DNA from: Mesorhizobium loti
Lineage (GTDB): Bacteria; Pseudomonadota; Alphaproteobacteria; Rhizobiales; Rhizobiaceae
Assembly: GCF_002858745.1 (NCBI RefSeq)
Contig: NZ_PJRO01000005.1
Location: 1 to 64,000, forward strand
Length of the DNA: 64,000 nucleotides
Direction of reading: 5' to 3'
Under the pieces are notes generated by a model. It was not told where the DNA came from. It saw only the letters and a program-made list of their open reading frames with translations, and did no database searches. Position numbers and translations under genes: made by a program. This document shows, in pieces, positions 50,754-59,365 of this stretch (positions are counted from its first letter, which is position 1; each line of letters begins with the position of its first letter).

Positions 50754-50852
50754 TATCTCCCCCCTTGCGGGGGAGAAAGGATTTTCACGATCTTGGCGAG
50801 CACGCCCGCAGGGCGAGCGCGGTCTAAGTCGTAGAAAATCCAAGAGAGGGGA
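50754..50852 (+). repeat. Repeat family A, copy A6 (plus orientation, variant stem)
   Basis: Has the same GGATTTTC/GAAAATCC stem variant as A4. It starts eight bases after the methyltransferase stop. The interval 50747-51213 otherwise holds no gene. Confidence 0.95.
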
Positions 50853-50928
50853 TATTCATCTGAGCGGGTCCGCAGCTGTCGTTGGCACGAGCAGATTTCT
50901 TCCAGGCTCACCACGTTGCGGCGGCAAA

Positions 50929-51027
50929 TCCCCTCTCTTGCGATTTCTAGCACTTAGCCTGCGCCGCCCTACGGGCGTGCTCGTCTAAGATGCTGAAATC
51001 GCTTTCTCCCCCGCAAGGGGGGAGATA
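50929..51027 (-). repeat. Repeat family A, copy A7 (minus orientation)
   Basis: Inverted partner of A6 with a 76-bp spacer. The unit A6-A7 is 274 bp, close in size to A4-A5 (284 bp). Confidence 0.95.
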
Positions 51028-51213
51028 GACGCGCGCCTATCGAAGCTTCCCCACGGTCGTACCGTCTTCGCACACACGTCGCCAAACAGCTGTTCGTTCC
51101 CGCGGCCCGCCTTGCGGCACTGCGTGACCTCCGATACCAGCCGATTGGGGCATTCCGGATTTCGGGGTGGGATTCAGGGCCGGATTTTCAGCACCAGATT
51201 TCAAGGGACGACC

Positions 51214-51702
51214 ATGACCATTTCCAACGATACCGCCGCTCCAGCCAGCATGTTGAAATATGCGCTGCTGTTCGGATTGATGATGTTGTTCTGCCAGGTC
51301 GTCGTCGCCGCTCTGACGACCGTTCTGAAGTTCGAGACGCCGGCAGCGATGGGCATCATCGTCATCATGGCGAGCCTGGCGTTTGTCATGCAGAAGTTCG
51401 TGACGGACAACAAACGCCCGCTGCTGTCGTCGGAACGGCTCAGCCTCGCCACGCTGGGCGCCATCGTTGCCGTCGTCGTGACGGCGGCGCTGCAGGCACT
51501 GTCGGCCCTGCTGCTGGACATCGCAGGCGAACATGATGCGCTGAAGGAGGTCATTCGCGAACTGACCGTCGGCAACGCCTCGCCCAACCTCACTTTCGCC
51601 GTGCTCGCCGCGCTGGTCTTTGTACTGACCTTTGTCATCATCTTCGCCTCCGCCGGTTTCCTCGCCCGCGGCGCGCTCAAGCGGCTGGCCCGCGCGAAGT
51701 AG
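51214..51702 (+). CDS. ABZJ_00895-like four-helix membrane protein
   Basis: A 162-residue membrane protein starting at ATG 51214 with AAGGGACGA upstream. Four predicted helices: MLKYALLFGLMMLFCQVVVAAL, AAMGIIVIMASLAFVMQKFV, ATLGAIVAVVVTAALQALSALLL and LTFAVLAALVFVLTFVIIFASA. The layout, with RPLLSSERLS between helices 2 and 3, fits the ABZJ_00895 family of unknown function. It sits between two repeat units (A6/A7 and A8/A9). The family name is tentative. Confidence 0.65.
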   Translation: MTISNDTAAPASMLKYALLFGLMMLFCQVVVAALTTVLKFETPAAMGIIVIMASLAFVMQKFVTDNKRPLLSSERLSLATLGAIVAVVVTAALQALSALLLDIAGEHDALKEVIRELTVGNASPNLTFAVLAALVFVLTFVIIFASAGFLARGALKRLARAK

Positions 51703-51721
51703 ACAAGCGCGAGGCGCGCCC

Positions 51722-51819
51722 TATCTCCCCCCTTGCGGGGGAGAAAGCGATTTCAGCATCTTAGCGAGCACGCCCGTTAGGGCGGCACAGCTAAGTGCTA
51801 GAAATCGCAAGAGAGGGGA
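51722..51819 (+). repeat. Repeat family A, copy A8 (plus orientation)
   Basis: Left partner of the second DUF559 unit. Has the GCGATTTC/GAAATCGC stem type and a CGTTAGGGCGG loop variant. It ends three bases before the DUF559 stop, as in unit A2/A3. Confidence 0.95.
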
Positions 51820-51822
51820 TCT

Positions 51823-52176
51823 TCAGCCGCGAGCGTTGGCCATCTGCAGGATCGCCAAGCACACGGCGTCGATGTTTTTCTCAACCTCGTCGTTCCAGAA
51901 GCGAAGGACACGAAAACCTTGTCCCTGGAAATGTCGATCACGGACAGCGTCCCCCTGTGAATCGGCATGTTGACTGCCGTCGACTTCGACGATGAGCTTC
52001 ACCTCGAAACAGGCAAAGTCGAGGATGTAGCCATCTAGCGGCACTTGCCGTTTGAACTTCAGCCCATCAAGTTGACGGTTGCGCAGCGCTTGCCAAAGGA
52101 TGTTCTCGGCCTTCGTCGCGTCGGCGCGCATCGAACGGGCAAAGCCACGGCGTGAAGATGCAACTCGCTGACGCAT
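51823..52176 (-). CDS. DUF559 endonuclease-fold protein, copy 2, enclosed by inverted repeats
   Basis: A 117-residue paralogue of 46089-46442, with changes scattered outside the core. ILDFACFEVKLIVEVDGSQHADSQ retains the active-site region and FRVLRFWNDEVEKN is unchanged. ATG 52176 uses the GAGAGGGGA of repeat A9 as Shine-Dalgarno sequence. Both copies keep full length with conserved active-site residues, so the protein is under selection rather than passenger DNA. DUF559 proteins are related to Vsr mismatch endonucleases and restriction nucleases. A link to repeat mobility is inferred from the exact enclosure. Confidence 0.88.
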   Translation of the reverse strand: MRQRVASSRRGFARSMRADATKAENILWQALRNRQLDGLKFKRQVPLDGYILDFACFEVKLIVEVDGSQHADSQGDAVRDRHFQGQGFRVLRFWNDEVEKNIDAVCLAILQMANARG

Positions 52177-52187
52177 TGCCCGGCAAA

Positions 52188-52285
52188 TCCCCTCTCTTGC
52201 GATTTCTAGCACTTAGACTGCGCCGCCCTGCGGGCGTGCTCGCTAAGATGCTGAAATCGCTTTCTCCCCCGCGAGGGGGGAGATA
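52188..52285 (-). repeat. Repeat family A, copy A9 (minus orientation)
   Basis: Right partner of A8, with its AGAGAGGGGA end facing the DUF559 start. The unit A8-A9 is 564 bp against 566 bp for A2-A3. Confidence 0.95.
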
Positions 52286-52405
52286 ACAGCGCCGCGCTCC
52301 TCTGTCGTGGTGGAGCTCAACATGCATCCATTCACGACTCAATACGATCCCCTTTTGTTCCAGATTCCGCTTGGCTCCCGCCCACGCTCGCGCTAGGTCT
52401 CTCCA

Positions 52406-55042
52406 GTGACCGCCGAACCGCGCCTTGCCAAAGACGACAGCCTGCTGCCCGAACCCTTCACCCGCTGGTTCGCGGCCAAGGGCTGGGCGCCGCGCGCGCA
52501 TCAGTTGGAGCTTTTGGCCAATGCCCACGCCGGCCGCTCCATGCTGTTGATCGCGCCGACGGGTGCCGGCAAGACGCTGGCCGGCTTCCTGCCTTCGCTC
52601 ACTGAACTGGCCGGGCGGCCGAGGCGGCGGCCGGGCGAGCGGCCGCGCGGCGTGCACACGCTCTACATCTCGCCCTTGAAGGCGCTGGCCGTCGACATCG
52701 AGCGCAATCTCGGCAAGCCTGTCGAGGAGATCGGCCTGCCCATCTCCATCGAGACCCGCACCGGCGACACGCCCGCCCACAAGCGCCAGCGCCAGAAGCT
52801 GGCGCCGCCCGATATCCTGCTCACCACGCCCGAACAGCTGGCGCTGCTGATCGCCTCCAACGGCGCCGACCGTTTCTTCGAGGACCTGCGTTACATCGTG
52901 CTCGACGAGCTGCATTCGCTGGTCACCTCCAAGCGCGGCCACCTGCTGGCGCTCGGCCTGGCGCGCCTGCGTACCTTCGTGCCGGACCTGACCGCGATCG
53001 GCCTTTCCGCCACCGTCGCCGAGCCCGACGAACTGCGCCGCTGGCTGGTGCCGCAGGTTTTGCCCTCCCCCTTGAGGGGAGGGTCGGCGAGCGCCCTGAG
53101 CGAAGCGAAGGACGTGAGACGGGGTGGGGTCATCGAGGCGCCGCCGACCTCGACCCCTATCCCGGCGCTTCGCGCCAACTTCCCCTCCACCCCCATGGCC
53201 GGCCTCATCACCGTCGCCGGCGGCGCCAAACCCGACATCGCCATCCTCGATTCCCGCGAGCGCGTGCCGTGGTCCGGCCATTCGGCGCGTTACGCCATCC
53301 CCGAGATCTATGAGGCGATCCGCCGGCACAAAATGACGCTTTTGTTCGTCAACACGCGCAGCCAGGCGGAGCTTTTGTTCCAGGAACTGTGGCGCGCAAA
53401 TGAGGATGCGCTGCCGATCGCGCTGCATCACGGCTCGCTCGAAGTCGGCCAGCGCCGCCGCGTCGAGAAGGCGATGGCCGACAACGCCTTGCGCGCCATC
53501 GTTGCCACCTCGACGCTCGACCTCGGCATCGACTGGGGCGATGTCGATCTCGTTGTCCATGTCGGCGCGCCGAAAGGGGCGAGCCGCCTTGCCCAGCGCA
53601 TCGGCCGCGCCAACCACCGCATGGACGAGCCCTCCAAGGCGATCCTCATCCCGGCCAACCGCTTCGAGGTGCTGGAATGCCGCGCCGCCCTCGACGCCAA
53701 CTATCTCGGCGCGCAGGACACGCCGCCGCTGCTCGCCGGCACGCTGGATGTGCTGGCACAGCATGTGATGGGCTCGGCCTGCGCCGCGCCTTTCGATGCC
53801 GACCAGCTCTACGCCGAGATCCGCACCGCCTCACCCTATGCGGAGCTTGAGCGCGACACCTTCGACCGCGTCGTCGATTTCGTCGCCACCGGCGGTTACG
53901 CGCTGCGGAGCTACGAACGCTACGCCCGCATCCGCCGCACCAAGGAAGGGCTGTGGCGCGTCACCCATCCGCGCATCGCCCAGCAATATCGCCTCAATGT
54001 CGGCACCATCGTCGAGATGCCGGAGCTCAATGTGCGTTATGTGCGCCAGGGCCGCGGCATGGCCGGGCGCGGCGGCCCGGTGCTCGGCAAGATCGAGGAG
54101 TATTTCGCCGAGACCTTGCGGCCGGGTGACAACTTTCTGTTTGCCGGCAAGATTCTGCATTTCGAAGGCATCCGCGAAAGCGAGTGCATCGTCTCCAGCG
54201 GCACCGGCGCCAACATCATCGTGCCGAGCTACGCCGGCGGCAAGTTCCCGCTGTCGACCTATCTGGCCGAGCAGGTGCGCGCCATGCTGGCCGACCCGGA
54301 GCGCTGGCGCAACCTGCCCGAACAGGTCGCCGAATGGCTGGCCATGCAGAAGCTGCGCTCAGTGCTGCCGAAGAAGGGCGACATGCTGGTCGAGACCTTT
54401 CCGAAGGGCAACCGCCACTACATGGTGTGTTACCCGTTCGAGGGCCGGCTGGCGCACCAGACGCTCGGCATGCTGCTCACCCGCCGGCTGGAGCGCGCCA
54501 ATGCCCGCCCGCTCGGCTTCGTCGCCACCGACTATTCGCTGGCCGTGTGGGCGCTGGACGACATGGGCGCGCTGTTCAAGGCGAAAAACCCGTCGCTCGC
54601 CGAACTGTTCGACGAGGACATGCTGGGCGACGATCTCGACGCCTGGCTGAACGACAGCTGGATGCTGAAGCGCACCTTCCGCAACTGCGCCGTCATCGCC
54701 GGGCTGATCGAGAAGCGGTTTCCCGGCCAGGAAAAGACCGGCCGCCAGGTCACCGTCTCGGCAGACCTGATCTACGACGTGCTGCGCAGCCACGAGCCCG
54801 ACCACATCCTGCTGCAGGCCACCCGCAACGATGCCGCCACCGGCCTGCTCGATGTCAGCAGGCTTGGCCTGCTGCTCTCGCGTGTGCGCGGTCGAATCGT
54901 GCATAAGGTGCTGGACCGCATTTCGCCGCTGGCCGTGCCGGTGATGCTGGAGATCGGCAAGGAGCCGGTGAATGGCGGCGCCAATGAATCGCTGCTGATG
55001 GAAGCGGCCGACTTGGTCGAAGAGGCAATGGGACCCCGATGA
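52406..55042 (+). CDS. lhr: Lhr-type ligase-associated DNA helicase, with in-frame palindromic insertion
   Basis: An 878-residue SF2 helicase with a GTG start. Motifs: Q-like WAPRAHQLELL, I LLIAPTGAGKTLAGFLP, Ia LYISPLKALA, II VLDELHS (DEVH-type DELH), III LSATV, IV LLFVNTRSQAE, V ATSTLDLGIDWG, VI QRIGRANHR, then the WH and Lhr-core C-terminal domains (LNVGTIVEMPELNVRYV). It unwinds RNA:DNA or DNA duplexes in a repair pathway with ligase, Exo and PdeM. Residues ~218-264 (53057-53197) are foreign: a palindrome-rich insert encoding PSPLRGGSASALSEAKD and similar, kept in frame. The stop overlaps the pdeM start. Confidence 0.93.
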   Translation: MTAEPRLAKDDSLLPEPFTRWFAAKGWAPRAHQLELLANAHAGRSMLLIAPTGAGKTLAGFLPSLTELAGRPRRRPGERPRGVHTLYISPLKALAVDIERNLGKPVEEIGLPISIETRTGDTPAHKRQRQKLAPPDILLTTPEQLALLIASNGADRFFEDLRYIVLDELHSLVTSKRGHLLALGLARLRTFVPDLTAIGLSATVAEPDELRRWLVPQVLPSPLRGGSASALSEAKDVRRGGVIEAPPTSTPIPALRANFPSTPMAGLITVAGGAKPDIAILDSRERVPWSGHSARYAIPEIYEAIRRHKMTLLFVNTRSQAELLFQELWRANEDALPIALHHGSLEVGQRRRVEKAMADNALRAIVATSTLDLGIDWGDVDLVVHVGAPKGASRLAQRIGRANHRMDEPSKAILIPANRFEVLECRAALDANYLGAQDTPPLLAGTLDVLAQHVMGSACAAPFDADQLYAEIRTASPYAELERDTFDRVVDFVATGGYALRSYERYARIRRTKEGLWRVTHPRIAQQYRLNVGTIVEMPELNVRYVRQGRGMAGRGGPVLGKIEEYFAETLRPGDNFLFAGKILHFEGIRESECIVSSGTGANIIVPSYAGGKFPLSTYLAEQVRAMLADPERWRNLPEQVAEWLAMQKLRSVLPKKGDMLVETFPKGNRHYMVCYPFEGRLAHQTLGMLLTRRLERANARPLGFVATDYSLAVWALDDMGALFKAKNPSLAELFDEDMLGDDLDAWLNDSWMLKRTFRNCAVIAGLIEKRFPGQEKTGRQVTVSADLIYDVLRSHEPDHILLQATRNDAATGLLDVSRLGLLLSRVRGRIVHKVLDRISPLAVPVMLEIGKEPVNGGANESLLMEAADLVEEAMGPR
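53057..53197 (+). repeat. Palindrome-rich element inserted in frame within lhr
   Basis: About 141 bp (47 codons) begin with the hairpin CCCTCCCC-CTTG-AGGGGAGGG and GTCGGCGAGCG, and end with CTTCCCCTCCACCCCCA. This is the composition of rhizobial intergenic palindromes, not of helicase coding sequence. It lies between conserved motifs III and IV, and the frame is open throughout. Confidence 0.75.
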
Positions 55043-55755
55043 ACTTCTCCGCCACGCGCGCAGCAACAGCCATCGGCGGCGAACCGGTAACGGTCGCCGG
55101 CGAGCGCGCGCTGTGCGATGCGCGCGGTGTCCTGTTCTTCCCAGACCTTGGCCTGCTTGCCGTCTCCGACCTGCATCTCGAAAAAGGCTCGTCCTTTGCC
55201 CGCCGCGGCGCGCTGATCCCGCCTTACGACACCGTCGCCACGCTGGCCCGCCTGGAAGCGGTGATCGCCGACTATCAGCCGAAAATCGTCGTCAGCCTTG
55301 GCGACTCGTTCCATGACGGAAAGGGCGCCGAGCGCCTGCATCCCGAGTTCCGCCAGCGGCTGGAAGGCCTGATGGCCGGGCGCGACTGGTTCTGGATCGC
55401 CGGCAACCATGACCCCGAAGCCCCGGCCGACCTGCCCGGCGAAACCGTGCTGGAACTCGCCGTCGGCGCCGTGCTGTTTCGCCACGAACCGTCACGGCAG
55501 CGCATCGAAGGCGAGATCGCCGGCCATTTGCACCCCTGCGCCCGCATCGTCCAGCGCGGCCGCTCCGTCCGCCGCCGCTGCTTCGCCGGCGACGGCGGCC
55601 GCCTGATCATGCCCGCCTTCGGCGCCTACACCGGCTCGCTGAATGTCTTGGATCGGGCCTATCAGGGGCTGTTCAGGCGGGAAACGCTAATGGCGTATAT
55701 GCTGGGGGCGGAGCGGGTGTTTGCGATCTCGGGGGCGATGCTCAGGCCGGGGTGA
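55039..55755 (+). CDS. pdeM: Ligase-associated metallophosphoesterase PdeM
   Basis: A 238-residue calcineurin-like phosphoesterase. Metal-binding motifs: LLAVSDLHLEKGSSFARRG (DxH), IVVSLGDSFHDGKGAERL (GDxxHD), FWIAGNHDPE (GNHD), IAGHLHPCARI (GHxH). This is the MPE member of the Lhr/Lig/Exo/MPE repair set, a nuclease or phosphatase at DNA ends. ATG 55039 overlaps the lhr stop. A decayed second copy of its 3' 500 bp lies at 57012-57375, beyond the HEPN gene. Confidence 0.92.
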   Translation: MNFSATRAATAIGGEPVTVAGERALCDARGVLFFPDLGLLAVSDLHLEKGSSFARRGALIPPYDTVATLARLEAVIADYQPKIVVSLGDSFHDGKGAERLHPEFRQRLEGLMAGRDWFWIAGNHDPEAPADLPGETVLELAVGAVLFRHEPSRQRIEGEIAGHLHPCARIVQRGRSVRRRCFAGDGGRLIMPAFGAYTGSLNVLDRAYQGLFRRETLMAYMLGAERVFAISGAMLRPG

Positions 55756-55835
55756 GGCGGCTCCGACCACCGCTTCAAAGTTCAAAGCGGGAAAGTCAGC
55801 CAATACGCAAGCGGTCAAATTGAAAGAGTGTACAT

Positions 55836-56957
55836 GTGACCAGAGTGCCGTTAGCCACCGAAATAATGCAGCCAGTTCCTCGCGTTAGCGATGGGCATGC
55901 CTTCCTGATTAACTGGGCTGGGGGGCTCCAGTCTGCTGAAAGGGACAGGGATCAATGGCGTATTATCCCCGTACAGCACAACAATAAACCGCATGCCTCC
56001 GGCCACTACACCAAAGCTGGTGTGCAGGCATTCATGGCACAAAGGGGAGTGAGGTTTGTCGCCTATCAGCAAATCATTTGGACGAAGGGCGAGTACAATT
56101 CGTCTTGGGCCCCCTTTATTCCTGGCCAGAGTAACTTCGCCAATAGTCCCGCTGATCTGTGGGGGCGCGTCGCATCTAACCTTGGTCGAGAGCGCGCTCA
56201 ACCATTGATCCGAGCTATTGAAAAACCTACAACAAATCAAATCGAGGCAATACTAGATGCCCAAAGCGAGCCGGAGCGGCTGGCCCGTTCGATATCGCTA
56301 AGCCTCCGGAATTTGGATACAAGTGTGGCGGAGATCTCGGCCTTTTATCACAATGAACTGACAAGCTTCCTTGCTGTCGGGAAGGTCAATGGTTCTCGTT
56401 CTTCAAGTATGCGGGACCAGACGCTTTATGCCTTGGTTCATAGCTTTTTTCTGCACTTGGGGAGTGCCCGCGATTACTTAGCTGCGTTCACGGCTCTTGA
56501 GCTTGGTATGGATACCACTAAAACGGATTCAATGGCTCGCTTGATTGAGGCACTGAGGGGGCCTGACACAAGTGGGTCCCCTATTTTGCAGCTTCTTGCA
56601 TCCAAGGGTTATATTAGGCCGAGAGCAAACCCTTCGGCCAAATGGGAGGCGGCTGGATGGCTAAGCGAAGTTACCGATATTCGCAATGAATTTACTCACC
56701 GGCGAACCTATGGTCAGACCACGGTGGAGCAGATGGGGCACGTCCGCCTGATCGACGCGGAGGTAGGCCTGTATCGCTACTTCAGGCCTATCCTCTGGAA
56801 GACCTCAGATAACGACGTGTTCGACGTCATTATCAATCACTATGAGAGTGTCAACGAACTGTTTTTTTCAGCTGCGGAACTGTCTGGCCACGACACGAGC
56901 ATCATACATATAAATGATAACGACATCATCTCAGTGGACATGACGAACCGCAGATAG
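55836..56957 (+). CDS. HEPN-motif protein of a probable defence island
   Basis: A 373-residue soluble protein with no named family. Near residue 283 the sequence DIRNEFTHRRTYGQ contains R-x4-H (R283, H288) preceded by a long helix, the catalytic hallmark of HEPN RNases (as in MAE_28990-type and abortive-infection proteins). The N-terminal half (residues 20-110) is beta-rich (WRIIPVQHNNKPHASGHYTKAGVQAFMAQRG). Codon use is more AT-rich than in the flanking repair genes. It lies exactly between pdeM and a decayed pdeM copy, which marks it as inserted. A toxin-like or Abi role is inference from the motif and neighbours. Confidence 0.65.
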   Translation: MTRVPLATEIMQPVPRVSDGHAFLINWAGGLQSAERDRDQWRIIPVQHNNKPHASGHYTKAGVQAFMAQRGVRFVAYQQIIWTKGEYNSSWAPFIPGQSNFANSPADLWGRVASNLGRERAQPLIRAIEKPTTNQIEAILDAQSEPERLARSISLSLRNLDTSVAEISAFYHNELTSFLAVGKVNGSRSSSMRDQTLYALVHSFFLHLGSARDYLAAFTALELGMDTTKTDSMARLIEALRGPDTSGSPILQLLASKGYIRPRANPSAKWEAAGWLSEVTDIRNEFTHRRTYGQTTVEQMGHVRLIDAEVGLYRYFRPILWKTSDNDVFDVIINHYESVNELFFSAAELSGHDTSIIHINDNDIISVDMTNRR

Positions 56958-57011
56958 CGGCCTAAGCCGCGATCGGAGGCTGCACCAATCATTGCCAAGA
57001 GCGATGGTTGG

Positions 57012-57375
57012 TGATCGCCGACTATCAGCTACGGATCGTCGTCAGCCTCGGCGACTCCTTCCATGACGGCAAGGCGCTGAACGCCTGCCTCTCGATTTCC
57101 GCTTGCGGCTCGAAGGGCTGATGACCGGGCGACTGGTTCTGGATCGCCGGCCCTCTGCACCCCTGCGCCCGCATCGTCCGGCGCGGCTGCTCCACCCGTC
57201 GTCGCTGCTTCGCCGGCGACGGCACCCGCCTCATCATGCCCGCCTTCGGCGCCTACACCGGCTCCCTTATGTGCTGGATCGGGCGTATGGCGAGCTGTTC
57301 AGGCGAGACGCTGATGGCGTATATGCTGGGGCGGAGCGGTGCTTGCGATTTCGGGGCGATGCTTAGGCCGGGGTG
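57012..57375 (+). pseudogene. Decayed copy of the pdeM 3' end
   Basis: This copies 55260-55755: GATCGCCGACTATCAGC, CGACTCCTTCCATGACGGC, the GHLHPC region (CTGCACCCCTGCGCCCGCAT), GCCCGCCTTCGGCGCCTACA and the final ATGCTTAGGCCGGGGTGA. It has an internal deletion of about 110 bp after TGGATCGCCGG and several frameshifts. Mismatches are scattered, so it derives from a related allele rather than a fresh local duplication. The interval 56958-57634 holds no other gene. Confidence 0.9.
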
Positions 57376-57634
57376 AAGGCTGGTGTGGCGTCTTTGCGCC
57401 ACAATTGCTGTCGTTTGCGCCGGGCCTGGTGGTGACGCTCGAACGTTTTCTAATCCTACGTCGTCGAATACCCAAGGAACTCGCGAGGCGGCGAGCGGAA
57501 TACAATCTACCACTAGAGGGTGTTCGGTAGAGTTTTTTGGGCGTCGAAATTCGCAAAAAACCGGAGGATTGGGTCCTCCATTTCGCCGCGTCTGGATGAT
57601 AATCTGCAAGGCGGGTTATCGGGGGCGCAAAGAG

Positions 57635-59341
57635 ATGTCAATACAGAACGTTCGCAATCAGATCACGAAATTCTTGCAATCCAAGAAGGCGCAAGTTCTC
57701 TGCATTCGTGGGCACTGGGGGACCGGCAAGACGTGGACGTGGGACGACGTGCTGAAGTCTACCACCACCATATCGCTCCAACACTATGCCTACGTTTCGC
57801 TGTTCGGCCTCAACAGTCTTGACGACATCAAGCAGGAGATTTTCCACCAGACTAAGCCGATCGAAGCGATCGGAAAACCGTTTAGCACCGACAACATGAA
57901 GGATGCCTACCAATCGGCATGGGCCAAGCTAAAGCCCGCCGCTACAGGTCTCGCCAAGTTTTTCGGTGAGAATTATTCCACCCTCAGCATATCGGTGATG
58001 TCCTATTTGATCCGGGATACCATCCTCTGCATCGACGACTTGGAGCGTAAGGGTGAGCATTTGCGCAGCGCGGACGTTCTGGGTCTTATCTCCCAGTTGA
58101 AAGACGATCGGAATTGCAAGGTTGTATTGCTACTGAATGACGAGCAACTGGAGGACCGTAACGAGTTTGATGCATTTCTTGAGAAGGTGGTCGATGTGAG
58201 CGTGCGCTTCGCACCATCGCCCGCAGAGAGTGCGGAGATCGCCTTTATTGGAGAAAATGCCACGCCGCTTGTAAAGCAGGAACTGACGGCACGCACCATC
58301 AAGCTTCGCATCGACAATGTCCGGGTCATCCGGAAAATCCTGCGAACGATAAACGAGCTGGAGCCTATGCTTGCAGCTTTCAAGCCTGGCGTAATGAAAA
58401 CGGTTATCAGCTCAATCACCCTTTTTGGGTGGAGCTATCTCCAACGTGATTCTTCGCCGCCGTTCGATTACATCCGGTCGCTGGGTGAGTATTCGTTGGT
58501 TATTGATAACCCCGACCCGAGAATCCAGGAGCTGAAGAACAAGTGGGCCCCGGTACTCCGAGAATACGGGTACCACCTGACGGATGAGTTTGACGAAGTT
58601 CTTATGGATGGCGTCGTCAACGGATATTTCGACCCTGTCGTGGTGGCACTATATGCTGGACAACTTCACGAACGGGAGAAAACGGCTGAAGCGAATGCGG
58701 AGCTGGACAAGGCGTGGGAGGTTTTCCACGGCTCCTTTGCGGACAACGTCTCGGAAATGGTCACTATCGTCGTGGAAAGCTTTAAGCGAAATGCGAAGTT
58801 GTTTGACTTCAGCACCCTCGCGCAGTTTCTCGATCTTTTCCACCGCATAGAGCAAGTTGAAGCGTCCAATGAAGTGTTTGAGGCGTACACTGCGGCGCAT
58901 GCTGACAATCCAGGTGCTTTCGATCTAGATCGGCTTGCGCGCTTCGGTACCGAACTGCCAGCGGATATTGTCTCGCGGATAAAGGCAATCCAGCAGAAAG
59001 CCCTCCCGCAGCTAAACGCCGATGAGATGTTCCTGACGCTGAAAGACGCGGGCTATCAATCGGACGTTGGTTTGAAAATCGAAAAGCTTCCCGTCGATGA
59101 GTACGTTCGGGTGCTGGCCAGCCATACGAAACAGGAATTGCAACTCATTAGGAACGGATTGACAGATTTCGTGGATGTGGTCAATCCAAACCCGGTAGCG
59201 CAGGAAATCATGCACAAAGCTGCTGAGGCACTTTCCATCATCGCGGAGCAGAATCCGTTGAACAAACAGCGAGCACGCTCCTGGCGGCTGATCCAATGGA
59301 ACGAGAAGTTCAAAGCCGGTGCATTCAAGGGACAAGTTTAA
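57635..59341 (+). CDS. KAP-like P-loop NTPase of defence island
   Basis: A 568-residue protein starting at ATG 57635. Walker A GHWGTGKTW at residues 26-34 and Walker B ILCIDDLERKG at 130-140 mark a KAP/STAND-like NTPase. The KAP-type sensor region IDDLERKGEHLRSADVLGLISQLKDDRNCKVVLLLNDEQL is clear. The remaining ~400 residues are helical with no named domain. KAP NTPases commonly occur in antiviral islands in bacteria, often with effector genes nearby. An IS3 remnant starts 24 bp after its stop. Function in phage defence is inferred. Confidence 0.75.
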   Translation: MSIQNVRNQITKFLQSKKAQVLCIRGHWGTGKTWTWDDVLKSTTTISLQHYAYVSLFGLNSLDDIKQEIFHQTKPIEAIGKPFSTDNMKDAYQSAWAKLKPAATGLAKFFGENYSTLSISVMSYLIRDTILCIDDLERKGEHLRSADVLGLISQLKDDRNCKVVLLLNDEQLEDRNEFDAFLEKVVDVSVRFAPSPAESAEIAFIGENATPLVKQELTARTIKLRIDNVRVIRKILRTINELEPMLAAFKPGVMKTVISSITLFGWSYLQRDSSPPFDYIRSLGEYSLVIDNPDPRIQELKNKWAPVLREYGYHLTDEFDEVLMDGVVNGYFDPVVVALYAGQLHEREKTAEANAELDKAWEVFHGSFADNVSEMVTIVVESFKRNAKLFDFSTLAQFLDLFHRIEQVEASNEVFEAYTAAHADNPGAFDLDRLARFGTELPADIVSRIKAIQQKALPQLNADEMFLTLKDAGYQSDVGLKIEKLPVDEYVRVLASHTKQELQLIRNGLTDFVDVVNPNPVAQEIMHKAAEALSIIAEQNPLNKQRARSWRLIQWNEKFKAGAFKGQV

Positions 59342-59365
59342 CGCCCGGATGCTGAGTTGTTGGAG

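Noticed and set aside
45987..52285. CRISPR array from the many similar repeats
   Set aside because: Repeats are ~98 bp palindromes in alternating orientation with unequal spacers and genes between them; no short direct repeats, regular spacers or cas genes.
52067..53764. 565-residue antisense frame across the lhr 5' half
   Set aside because: Shadow of helicase coding sequence that also runs through repeat A9 and part of the DUF559 copy.
57103..57366. New 87-residue gene after the HEPN gene
   Set aside because: The DNA is a frameshifted, internally deleted copy of the pdeM 3' end.
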